Source of the DNA: Undaria pinnatifida
Lineage: Eukaryota; Sar; Phaeophyceae; Laminariales; Alariaceae
Reading direction: 5' to 3'
DNA: 64,000 bases
NCBI GenBank assembly: GCA_012845835.1
Contig: JABAKD010000014.1
Span: forward strand, 1,356,501 to 1,420,500
In this document: positions 35,401-45,383 of the stretch, piece after piece
How positions within the stretch are numbered: position 1 is the stretch's first letter
Layout: every line of letters begins with the position of its first letter
Made by a program: the position numbers and the translations under genes
The notes under the pieces: model-generated
What the model saw: the letters and a program-made list of their open reading frames with translations, nothing else
What the model was told of the DNA's origin: nothing
Database searches by the model: none

Positions 35401-38400
35401 TGCCTGATACGTTGTCATCTCATCGCTTTGCCCGATTAATTTGCGTTGGTTTTGTTTTTTTCTGCCCCAAAGGGTATGTGACAACATAGTTTGCACCAGG
35501 GTTCCCTCTACGACGACGAATCAGGACGGACACGTTGTGCGCTGGTGTCGGTACGGGTAGAAATAGCGGTTTAATGTGAAGACAACACACACGGTTGAGC
35601 TGCTGGTCCTCTGTTGCTGTCTCCTGGATAATCTGCAGGTGTCGCGGCCGGGGAAAATCGGATCAAGTCCTCACACCGACTGGTAAAGTGGCCGGTGTTG
35701 TCGTTTATTATTGCGGGCGTGGATACTGCATTCCACGACCTTTCTCACCTCTACTTGGTACTCTTTCGCCGCGGACATGACTTGTGTGAGCCAGACTTGC
35801 CTGCCCTTTTTTTTCTCAATCCTTTTTCGAGGATACACGCAAACCTCGGTTTACGAATTTCTTTTCATACAGTACGCGACAGCACTCAATTGGGAGTTGA
35901 TACGCCTTGGCTCGGTTTTTGAGCGAAAACACGTTTTTTTTTGTACGCTGGGGTTAGTGTCGGACACACCCTGCGCCTCACATGATAATTCTCGCCTGAC
36001 CCATAATAAGAGGTTCCTACTGTAAGATCGTTTATTGCGCGGATCAGATTTATCCGAATCGAGTTTGGCTTTTCTGACGTTTATGTCGTGTTTTAACCGA
36101 TATATCAACACGTATGTTGTTCTTCTTGCAGCGTTTATGATTATCTTGCATAATATTCTCCAGAACTCCTGTCGTCTTTTTTTGTCTTTTTCAGTTCTTA
36201 TTTTTTTTATTGTTATGGTCTGGCTTGTTTTGTTGTGTTCTCGTACCCGATACGCCAGCATTCCACTTGCTTTACCTTTATTAATTGCGGTTGGTTTTGG
36301 TTTTCTCTGATTCGCAGGCTGTGACCACATAATTTATATCTCTCTAGGATGACGGCTTCGGCTTTTTTTTTTCTTTTTTAGTTATTGCTTTTCTCATTTT
36401 AATGGACTGACTGTTTCGTTGTGTTCTCGTACCCAGTACTCCAGCAAATCACGGGCGTCGCCTTGATTAATTGCGGTTGTTTTTTTGTTTCCTCCGTCTC
36501 ACAGTCTGTGACCATATAATTTATATCCCTCTAGGATGTAAAAAATCAGCACGGACACTGGGTGTACTTATGTCGTTGGGTTCTTTCGTAGAGAGAACGG
36601 TTTAATGTGAAGACAACACACACACGCCGAGGAAACCACCCATACACTTCTGGGGATGAGTCCAGACAGAGCCCCTCCCAGTGCTAGCTAGACGCATGCT
36701 GCTATAAGGGTGCATCTGGTTTTTCTTAACCATTTCGGGTCCCGTGTACAGCATCCAAAATAACGGTGATGGCGACATTTTCAAGCGTCTACGAGTAGGG
36801 TGGGCGAGCAGTACGAGTAGGAATATGCCGCACCTGTCTTGTATGACCCCTTCCATCGTTGTACTTCGGACACCAATGCTATTACCCCCCCAATCCGTAG
36901 TAGCCTTAGCGCCCGATGCTGTAACCATCAGATTTCGTCGGCAAGTTTTTCTCTCTGAAGTAACCGACGAAGGGATTGAGATCCTGATTTTTTTGCACCT
37001 CACCCGAACACTGACCACCACAAAAAAGGAAAGTGGAATCCGATTAACAATCCGATGGGCTAGGTACACATCGAGAGAGTCTTGTGGAACACAAACGAAA
37101 ACGATGTAGTTCGATTAACAGCCCGATGACCACTTCGCCATAGTCCTGTAGAACACAAACGAAAACGATGTAGTTCGATTAACAGCCCGATGACCACTTC
37201 GCCATAGTCCTGTAGAACACAAACGAAGACGATTTACGATTTAGCCTAACAACCCGATGGCCTAGCTACACATCAAAATAATGGTGTAGAACAAAAACGA
37301 AAACGATGTAATCCGAGAAACAACCAGATGGCTTAAGGTATACATGGGAACAACCTTGCAGAACGCAAACGAAAGCAATGCTGGGTAGTTCCTAAATCGA
37401 GCAGCCATGTTGATCCAAAATCGTAGCAACACGTCGCTACCATGCCAAAACAAACCTCCGCCTCTCCAAAGGCATACCTTGATTTTTTTCCACGGCGCGT
37501 ACTCCGACAACAAATAGTCTAAAGTTCTCTCTCCCTTGAGAGAAAAACATGTCCTTATTCTGATTCGGAGACATTTCCTTGTTTTTTTCATCATAAGGTT
37601 ATTGCCACGGAAACCGAAGGATGAGTCACTTAGCGCTGGATTGCGAGTGAAAACAACTGCGTTAAAATGAAAGACGACGTGTAGGAAAATACGTGGAAGT
37701 GTGGTGAGCTTAAGCTTTATTTTTCCCACCCCATCCGCCGGAGGATGAAATAAAAAAAAACTTGAAAAAAAAAGGCTTAGGCGGCAATAAGTCGAATTGC
37801 ACACGCGCAGAAGCGGATTTCCGAGCTGGTTGCCGCTCGGAGAGTAGCAGGACTCATCCCGAGAAGCGCGTGGCCGATTTCATTCCTGTACGGGGGTAAC
37901 ACGTTGTGCGATTTGCTCAAAAGCCCTCATTATATCGGGAAAAAAATGAACAGCAAAATTTGCATCGTGTCGCGTACAAAGTCGTAAGTTCTCGTTACAC
38001 CCTTTTGGCGCCCAGATGTAGCGCCGTAAAAGCGACAAGGGTCCTTTATTGACCATTTCTAAGAGCATGCAACATGCAATACAGTCATAGTCGTACGTAA
38101 GCATCATCGTATAACGGCGCGTGCTATGCATCTCCTCGCGTCTGCACTTCGACACCTCCCTATCTCAGCAACCCGTTTTTGTTTTGCTGCCGCCGACGGT
38201 GGAATCGTCATGACCATCGAAGCGAGTTTCCTAATTTACGACGGCGCCAAAATAAAATAGGGGATCGTGTCCGTATTCGTGTAACCGAGTCTCCAGGTCC
38301 AGCGCGACCACTGGATCTCCCAAAAGAAGAGCAAACAGAGGCACGGTCGTGCAATCGTTTTTTGAAACACCACTACTGCGAATAACAGCAACAGCTAGAT

Positions 38401-41400
38401 GCAGCAATGGTGGCAGGTGGCGGGTGCCACGGTAACGTTTCCCATCAACACACGCAGTTGACGACAGCTCCAAATATCCACCAGCGTGAGTTTCTAGCGA
38501 GAGCCACAGCATCTGTTGCTTTCGACACGTTCCCCTTCTGGAGCCACGAAGGGGGTAGTTAGCGTCGTGGACTGCATCTGTCCTTAATTATGGTGCAACC
38601 GTCTTCGCCACGCTTTTTTTTTTTGCCCCACCCTTACACTGCAGGGGCTTGTCTACGAGCATCCTGCAGGACGGTGCCGGCGGCTTGCAGTTTCTGGAGC
38701 GGAAGTCGCAGAGGTGCGCTCCGTGTTAAATAACAGACCACGGCTTGGATTTGTGACCATCCCCGCGTTGGATAACGCCACTTTGGAGGCGTGCTGAGCC
38801 AGGATACGGCAGGGGGGTGGGGGGGTCGCAGTGGCTCGGAATCGCTCGCGCGAGTGACCCCCGTGTTCCTTAGTAGCCTTTAAAACTCCCGTGCTGTTTT
38901 CCTTTTGTGCGACAGCAATCCGCAATAAAAAAAAGGGTGAGCGATGCTGCGCCAAACAAAAAGTCGCCTAAAGTTTTTTTCCTGCCCGTGAGATACGGAG
39001 TGACTCACTCCTGCGGGTGGCTCAAACCCTGTACGAGTGAATGAAGAGGGGGGTATCCCCCTACGGTAGCCTTAGGGTTAGGTCTGCGGCGATAGGGTTA
39101 GCACTTTGAGGTCTAAACTAGTTCTGACCGACGGGGTTCCTCAACTGAAGGACCTCCCACTATCGTTGGAATGCAAATAGTGTCACATCGATAGCATTTG
39201 CTATTAATAGTACACCCCTACGAGTAGCCCACGTGATTGGCTATCGGACTGCCGTTTTCATTATTTCTCGGCGTCAGTTTTCGGGCGGCGTATGATTTAC
39301 AGACACCCCAGGTGAGGAACTTCAGAAATTGTAGATACACAACTGCCTCAGGGTTCGTTGATCTCTCTCCTTTGCGTGCGCGTAGTTTGAGCAGTCTCGA
39401 TCAGCAACCACGCGGCACTGCAGCCTGTGTTTCGTGCCGGCCTGGCCGTCTCTCTCGGTTTGAACGTCGTTTCTTTGCCGCGATAAGCACGATTATCGTG
39501 TTATCCGAGTCGGACCCAACCGTTGCCGGCTGTGCGCAAGGCTCGTGGTGATCCGAATGCCATGCGCGTTGTACTCAAAACTGATGAGAGGCCCGACATA
39601 CAACACCACCTTGTGAACTTGCTCGTGCTAAACCACTGCTTTCTGATTGGCCGAGGCTGGCCCTCCGCCCCCTTATTTTCGTGTTTTTCTAGCGCCACCG
39701 AAGCACACAGCAAAGCCGCACGACCACCCCTGCCGACCTCAAGCCTCCCAAAGAGTTTGGGTTAGGGCTAGGGTCGGGTTGGTTCTGAGCCAATGTACAA
39801 GATAGAAATCGACCAAAAGCTGTTGGTACCAGGTTATGTGCGAGGCGGTGTGGTACATAGGGGTACCCAAAAATGTTGGAGGGTATAAGTACTTATTGCT
39901 GTATACTGTGGTGTGGGTTCGCTCCCGAATTGATTTTTTATTTTTTAATTATTATATACACGTCAGCTGTGATCTCGATAAAATTTCGGTCGATACTCAT
40001 GTTTGCAAGCTGCTGTTGTAAGGCTTAGTTTGGGCAAGCTATTGATTAACCTTTTGCAAGTGGCCAAACGGACTAATACCCCACTAATTCCTTAACAAAT
40101 GGCGTCGTCGACAGACCATGGGTTCTTGGGTCGTGGGTTCGATCCCCACCATCCACAATAATAAACTTTTCAGATTTTCCCCATGTCGAACTTGAAAAAT
40201 ACTCTCCCTGGAATCCCCAGGAAATGAAACGGCTTGGATATTGACAGAGGTCCGGCGTATATCCGGCCGACCTGCTATCCCGCCGTTTCAGGGGGGGAGA
40301 GTGTTATAAGGCTTAGTTTGGATGAGCTATTGGTTAACCTTTTGCAAGTGGTCAAACGGACTAATACCCCACTAATTCCTTAACACTGCGTGATACACCG
40401 GCTTTATTTTTCTTTGTTCCTCTGCTATTTTCGTCCCCCCTGTCCGCAGGTGGATCGATGTTCCCTGTCCCGATGATGCGCTAGTATTTAACTGCGGCGA
40501 CTACCTGTCACTTCTCAGCAAGGGACGGCTAAAGTGAGTATTGCCGCCAGCGGCTGGCTGGCTCGACCACCACTCTTGTGCCCGCCGAGAAAGTGTTAGC
40601 AAAGATCCATGTTACGTCCGGTGGGGCTGAGCCAAAAACATGTGGAAGGTTCATCGCTTGAGGAGCCGTGTGCTTCACCCAATAATCTGACGTTGAGTGA
40701 GAAAACATTACACCCTTGACCCGCTGGAAAACCCCATGGCCATGACATAGGCATACAACAAAAAATGTACTGCAAAACACAAATGCTGTACCAACGGCAT
40801 TGCGTAGGGCCTCAGGTTGGGAACCTCATCAGTACCAGGTACGAAATATTCAGCAAAAAAGTGCAACTCCAAGGAGTGCGATATGTAGATTACTAAGCTG
40901 TTGATTCGAGAATTGTAGTAGGTCACAGTTGTCCAATGGAACGTAAAGTATTATTTAAAAAGGTACCGGTATCAGGTATAACAGTAGTCGTCGACATATA
41001 GCCAACTGAGGGTTTCTCTTTGGATCCCCCGCAATCAAAAAGTTCATCATGTCTTGCTACTGAAGTGGTAGGGTTATATGTCACGTCAAGGCTCTCAGAG
41101 TTGGTCGGGAATATAGTTGATACTCCAGTAGACCTTCGGAGCGTCCCACTATCCCGCGCTGCGTTTCTACACCCCTCTGCCTCGCGTTTGATCTGTGAGC
41201 CAATGGAGAGATGAATCAGATACCATGACGCGCCCTACGATCCAGGTAGCACTTTTTGGCTTTAAAAAGTTTTCTGAATGACGAGGCCGGTGTCCTTAAA
41301 ACCCGAAATCGCCGGAACGTCGTCTTTGTTTTGCAAATTGACTTTGTTTTTTTTTGTAAAACCTAGGCTATGACCGGGTTTGTTCATCGGGTTACACTTC

Positions 41401-42393
41401 CAGTTTACTCATAATCACATTGTGGGTGAGGTTCATAACTCCTCAAGGAACCACCCCCAGAGGGGCAAAAACAATGGGACCGATGCACCTCTACCGTGCT
41501 ATTAGTACTGTCAGCATGTGTGCGATATATAAACTACATTGAGGAGAGTGCTTAGCCAGCGCCGACTGCACTGCGTCCCCTTGGGCGCTTCTTCATCCCC
41601 CACCTATCGTAGCGCGTGTCTATGGTCGACGCCCGCGTCGGAGCTCACGCCAAATGTGTCGCGCCACTCTCTGGTGCAGGTCGCCGGTGCATCAAGTCGT
41701 GACGACTGGCGTTGAGAGGACGTCATTCGTGTTCTTCTACTACCCTAACTTCGAGGCCACCCTTCCCGCCGCGGTTGGCGATGGTGCCAGGGCGATCGAC
41801 GATGGTGCTAAGATATCGGGTGAGCGCCTACAATCTGATGCAGGAAGACCAAAGCTTGCGGGTCCAGTTCTACATTGTGTATACTATACAGTAATATCTG
41901 GTACTTGGGACGGAGAATATCCCTAGAAAACATACAGTGGCGTTATTCCAACTGGGGCGTTCTGATGGAGCTTGCATACGCGATCCGAAAATTATAAACA
42001 CCACCAGTGTGGATACTCCCCGGTGCTCCGTCTCGAAATGGATGCGTGGTCAATGGTCAAAGGACTAAGGCAAGCACCAAATGAGTACGCTCCCCCACCC
42101 CCCTTCATATCGAAGAATCATCAACACTGAACTATTACCGTTGACACCCCCCACTGACGTCAGGGGCTGCCAATGGAATCGACAGCTCGACCAATGGAGA
42201 TGCAACGGGGGGCAGTGGGGATGCATCGGGAGGGACGGCACCGTCAGGAGAAGCGAAGCAGCAACAAGAACAAAAGAGGGAGCGCGTCGGTTACAATACC
42301 CTGCTGGACCTCAAGCGGGAGGGCGACGGCGCCACAGAGGAATGCTTCGGGAGATACCTCGCCAAGAAATGGGGAGACGTGTTCCGCGATTAA
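26491..42393 (+). CDS. 2-oxoglutarate/Fe(II)-dependent dioxygenase (isopenicillin N synthase-like fold), 5' end missing
   Basis: An oxidoreductase that would use 2-oxoglutarate, O2 and Fe(II); the substrate cannot be told. Exons: 26491-26609 (acceptor may be 26487 or 26495), 30890-31033 (tentative), 31868-31910 (tentative), 34403-34870, 35639-35682, 38645-38713, 40450-40533, 41680-41819, 42164-42393 (TAA). From 34403 onward all phases close. The first exon has the DIOX_N signature ACESHGLFFVTGHGI. LLRLFHYFPY precedes the core; SPHTDWG gives the HxD iron ligands, split by an intron inside W; LQDGAGGLQF and WIDVPCPDDALVFNCGD follow; SPVHQVV gives the third ligand His and ERTSF the RxS 2-oxoglutarate site. 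The end, ECFGRYLAKKWGDVFRD then stop, matches the family C-terminus. Odd: a 112-residue charged low-complexity insert lies just before the HxD exon, and a Gly/Ser/Thr/Gln linker lies near the C-terminus. The start codon and possibly one exon between 26.6 and 31.8 kb were not found. Confidence 0.82.
26715..27930. mobile_element. Long-TIR fold-back element filled with a CATCCCATGGGATG minisatellite (dioxygenase intron)
   Basis: Outer arms are inverted: TTAGTGTTGGATATCGTACCG near 26736 on the left and CGGTATCCAACACTAACA near 27893 on the right, each followed inward by about 120 bp rich in ATCGATAACGATA motifs. Between 26930 and 27730 there are dozens of palindromic (C)ATCCCATGGGAT(G) motifs at 20-40 bp spacing. 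No transposase frame and no clear target duplication. Confidence 0.85.
29745..30620. repeat. Degenerate tandem array, about 240-270 bp unit, at least four copies
   Basis: Each unit carries (A)CAGGCGG-TCTTCTCGTT, a CTGAGGCCACCAAGCG-GAAA type core, GGTTTCACGC and then CAACTA-TAACTAGTCGG. The minus-strand frames share a FRLVTSGNEKTHLF-like peptide, but stops and shifts differ between copies. Confidence 0.88.
31440..31835. repeat. Second locus of the GACCC/GGGTC minisatellite
   Basis: Units of GACCCGACCCGTGAGATTTC plus GAACACCTCCT repeat four or more times at 31615-31790; CGGGTC-rich units lie to the left. The same 45-bp motif, inverted, forms the left part of the 1407-2180 array. Confidence 0.9.
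31985..32500. repeat. Dispersed repeat patch (partners at 6300-6710 and, inverted, 42020-42110)
   Basis: About 32025-32105 is the reverse complement of 42025-42110 (GGTGCTCCGTCTCGAAA, GCGTGGTCAATGGTCAAA). About 32110-32500 matches 6300-6710 directly. Confidence 0.85.
34045..34205 (+). repeat. Decayed copy of the dioxygenase 34.4-kb exon 5' end
   Basis: CGCGGTCC(G/A)TTC, GTGCCGACGCTG-GCCGAG and GAAACG(G/A)TCA occur both here and at 34340-34510, the second spanning the acceptor and first 100 nt of the exon. The frame is not kept here. Confidence 0.85.
35200..36620. repeat. T-rich local repeats in the dioxygenase introns
   Basis: Three degenerate units of roughly 200 bp (about 35270-35500, 36120-36345, 36350-36545) share TTGCGGTTG(G)TTTT, CTGTGACCACATAATTTATA and TCTCTCTAGGATG. 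A related fragment is at 43755-43815. Exon 35639-35682 lies between the units. Confidence 0.75.
37010..37380. repeat. 64-bp tandem repeat, recent and older units
   Basis: GAACACAAACGAAAACGATG plus TAGTTCGATTAACAGCCCGA is duplicated almost perfectly with a period of 64 bp; two or three more diverged units follow. Confidence 0.93.
37660..37765. repeat. Copy of the TACGTGGAAGTGTGGTGAGC dispersed repeat
   Basis: Same core and CCATCCGCCGGAGGAT tail as at 14826-14915; a reverse copy is at 12335-12405 and a weaker one at 13620-13700. Confidence 0.85.
40014..40385 (+). mobile_element. TRIM: miniature LTR retrotransposon, 372 bp, with target duplication
   Basis: Two 84-bp direct repeats (40014-40097 and 40302-40385) begin TGTT(G/A)TAAGGCTTAG and end CCTTAACA, so they have TG...CA termini. 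Two bases after the left LTR comes TGGCGTCGTCGACAG, a tRNA-primer-binding-type site. A polypurine GGGGGGGAGAG directly abuts the right LTR. CTGC flanks both sides (40010-40013, 40386-40389). The 204-bp interior has no coding capacity and carries a tRNA B-box-like GGGTTCGATCCCC. It lies in the dioxygenase intron between 38713 and 40450, just upstream of the exon at 40450. Confidence 0.93.
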
Positions 42394-43964
42394 CATTAGG
42401 TTTCACACCTCAGATAGATCAGCTCCCCAGTTCATGGTCTAGATCGATAGGGACAGATATAGCCCTGAATTTCTACGATCTTTACGATCTACATCAACGA
42501 TGTAGATAACGTTTTTCCTTGTGGGATCTGTAAGATGAGGCTCTGACGCACACGTTTGGCGGGTTGGATCAGTGTGATACGGCCGTTGTACAGCATCTTG
42601 GAACGGCCAATATAGACTAAGCTATGAACTCGTCTGGGCTGGCCAGTGATACTTGCCGTGTTACGTGCACGGTAGCTAGGCAACTTTGTTTTCTTCAGTT
42701 TTCAATAGTGTTTTTGCCCGCCCTGCCCCCCCCCCCCTTTAGCTTGCCACCCCCCCCGGACTTCACCCCCCCCCCCGGATTTCACCCCCCAACCCGGATT
42801 TCAAGCGAACCACACCCCGAAGGATAAGCTTGCGTAGGTAATAGATGATCTAGATCTCATTTTTGCTCGACGTTTGGAATGAGTGATTCAAAGTGACGAC
42901 CACTCGCCGTCCGAAAATCGCAGGTGATCGTTATTCTCTGATCCACAGTTTCGAAGAGCTGATGGACGGTTCCCTGCCGTGCATGATATGGACGGTGCAG
43001 CTTGTTGTTTTTACGAGAGAATGCAATTTTCTGATTTTGACAGCGCCAAAACATACCAGGTAGGGAACATCTTTTTTGAGGTACCCTGAACCGTCCGCAG
43101 ATCATCAATGCACACGAGCTCAATTACAAAGATCCTGCTGCGCGAGGGCTGCGCGAGTTCCCAGCGACAGCTATCCCATCTTAAGGCGACGAGTGCTCGC
43201 CGTTGGAATATCGCTGGTGGTAGTTTCTGATGATAGTTATTCGGATCCACAACCTTCTACACCTCGGACAGATTAGGATCTACTGTAGGTCATCTACAGC
43301 ACGTCCTGTATCTGCCGTCATGAGATGTTGCGATGGATCTGTGTCTAAAGAGTTTAGATCCAACCCGGGAAACACTTGCTAGATCATGCAGATCATACGG
43401 CTCCCATTCGGTAACATGAGCTATTAATAGACCATCATACAGATCTTCCATGGAAGATCTAGATCGTGAAGTAAGGATAGATCAGATAGAACATCTCATA
43501 TCTCCGAGGTGTGTCCCAAGAGCTGTTGGGAGGTTCTGGGCGTGGCTCGGAGGCGCAGCTTGTATTTATTCGCACGACACGGTGGTGGCCTTGAGCTTGC
43601 CCGAGGGTATTGTTGGGTAGAAAGATGCGCCTGGCCACCGTATGCCCCCCCTTGCTCTCCTGAATTTTGTGCGGTTTGTTCGCTTTTGTACTGTTTTTCG
43701 TACCCGGGATATTGGGGTTGGAGTGCCAAGCATGTTTTTACTGCGTGAGCGATGTATCGATGCATCTCTCTGTCTCGTAGTTTGTGACCACAGAGCTTGT
43801 ATCTCTCTAGGGCGAGGGACTGCTTAAATTGCCGACTTGTTTAGTCACCATCTTTTAGATGCTTTCTTTGGTAGCGGTCGACGATAGCGGTGGAGGTGGT
43901 GCGTCAAAAGAGTGACAACAACCGAAAATCAAAACGACGGGGTGTATATGCAGCACGGGTCCCT

Positions 43965-44125
43965 TAAAAAGGCCGTATCCCGATACAAGGCGGTCAAAAT
44001 CGCTTGGCGCAACTGGGGAATTGCACTCATAACCCGGAATGAATAAGGCGGCTTCCCCCTATAAGGCGGTCGTATTGCTCTCTACCAGGTATACCACACC
44101 ACCGCCTGCCTGGGAGGGTCCTGCT
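43965..44125. mobile_element. Partial AAGGCGGT MITE-like copy
   Basis: Shares AAGGCGGTCAAAA(C/T)CGCTTG, GAATAAGGCGGCTTCCC and ATACCACACCACCGCC with 17631-17868; its right end is altered. Confidence 0.75.
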
Positions 44126-44573
44126 GTAACGTGTCGACGGATGTTACCGGTGTTTTTGTGCTTTTTATATTAACCTGGTATTTCGTCATTTTTACCCGTT
44201 CAAATTAATTCCGCACGCACAGGATACTGCCAAACGGTATTTCAACCTATTCTCGTCCGCCTTCCGCGCATGCTGACCCGCGCATACTGACGGTGACTAC
44301 AGCATTGCACATTCAAAATTGCGCCATCACATCAAACAGGAAACACTACCCTCCCTACCGCCACCGATTCCAGTACTTCTTACGAAGTGGTCGTCGGGTC
44401 TGAACGCGTAACTTTTATTGGCCGAGAACCATTTTCCAAGAGACAGTTGGAGAACCACACGAGTCCCCTGCTCCCTCCCGCTTGGGACTCCAATCTCACC
44501 CAGACCTGATCCCGTCATGGCCTCAGCCCTTAAGACTGGCCAAGGGCATATCATTTTATAAAACTACTCTATA

Positions 44574-44660
44574 TACGTCAGATGTGAGTTCGACTACTTT
44601 AATGGTCGATACTAATGTTTGCAAGCTGCGCGATAAACCGGCCACCCGTTGTTACAGATG
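44574..44660. repeat. Old dispersed repeat with an uninterrupted TRIM target site
   Basis: GTTTGCAAGCTGCGCGATAA and ACCGGC run through, without the retroelement, where the 40-kb copy is interrupted right after AAGCTGC. Confidence 0.85.
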
Positions 44661-45175
44661 TAATTTACTCTTTGGATATGGATGACTCCCATGGAGGTTG
44701 CCAAGGTGAGCATCCACAATACATTATTACCAACTAGCAATAATGTTAACAACTTTACGTTCATCATCCCAAGGTAGGAAGTTGTTGTGGCTCATAATAT
44801 GCCAGTGTCAATGACAATATACTAAATTACAATTAGCCACCCACAGGGCCCACCAAGTACCGTGTTCCCACGTCTAATTGATTTTTGACTAGCCCTGATA
44901 AACCAAAATCAGGGGCTTCCACCACACGGCAACAGCAAAAGAGCAAAGACACACTAAACTCAGCACACACCAACGGGTTGTGCAGGGTTTGGTTTGCATT
45001 CTCGGTGTGAAATTAGCGGTCCACTCTCTATTGCCACCTGTTCTCCTTCCAATTTCCGCAGAAATATGCCGCCACCTTTTGTTAAGTTACCGCGCCAATC
45101 CCGGAAGAGCCCTGTGAGCATCTATTCCTACAACCGTCGATGGACTCCTCAACCACAACCTACACGCCTCACTTT

Positions 45176-45225
45176 GGTTTTCACAGCAACCCGTTAACGA
45201 CACGCCTCCGAAAGGGTTTCACAGC
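45176..45225 (-). repeat. Decayed copy of the cyclophilin terminal exon end
   Basis: GGGTTTCACAGCA, GGCGTCGA(C/T)(A/G)ATCACGGGGCTC and the upstream AACGA(C/A)ACGCCTCCG appear both here and at the true stop-codon region, 45355-45422. Confidence 0.88.
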
Positions 45226-45383
45226 ACACCGAAGGCGTCGACGATCACGGGGCTCACTGCTGAACAATCATTAGTTGCACAAAGAAACACCATGCGGATA
45301 CCTGGGCAGATGCGCAACAATAACCGACACGCTTCCTTGTGGTTTTCAAAGCAAGCCGTAAACGAAACGCCTCCGCGTGGGTT

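Larger units (their letters stand above)
42394..45175. other. Intergenic region between convergent dioxygenase and cyclophilin genes; no gene recognised
   Basis: Contains poly-C tracts (42727-42790), GATCT-rich patches (43380-43510) related to sequence near 29450-29600 and 32900-33000, the AAGGCGGT element at 43965-44125, and the old repeat at 44574-44660. Confidence 0.5.
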
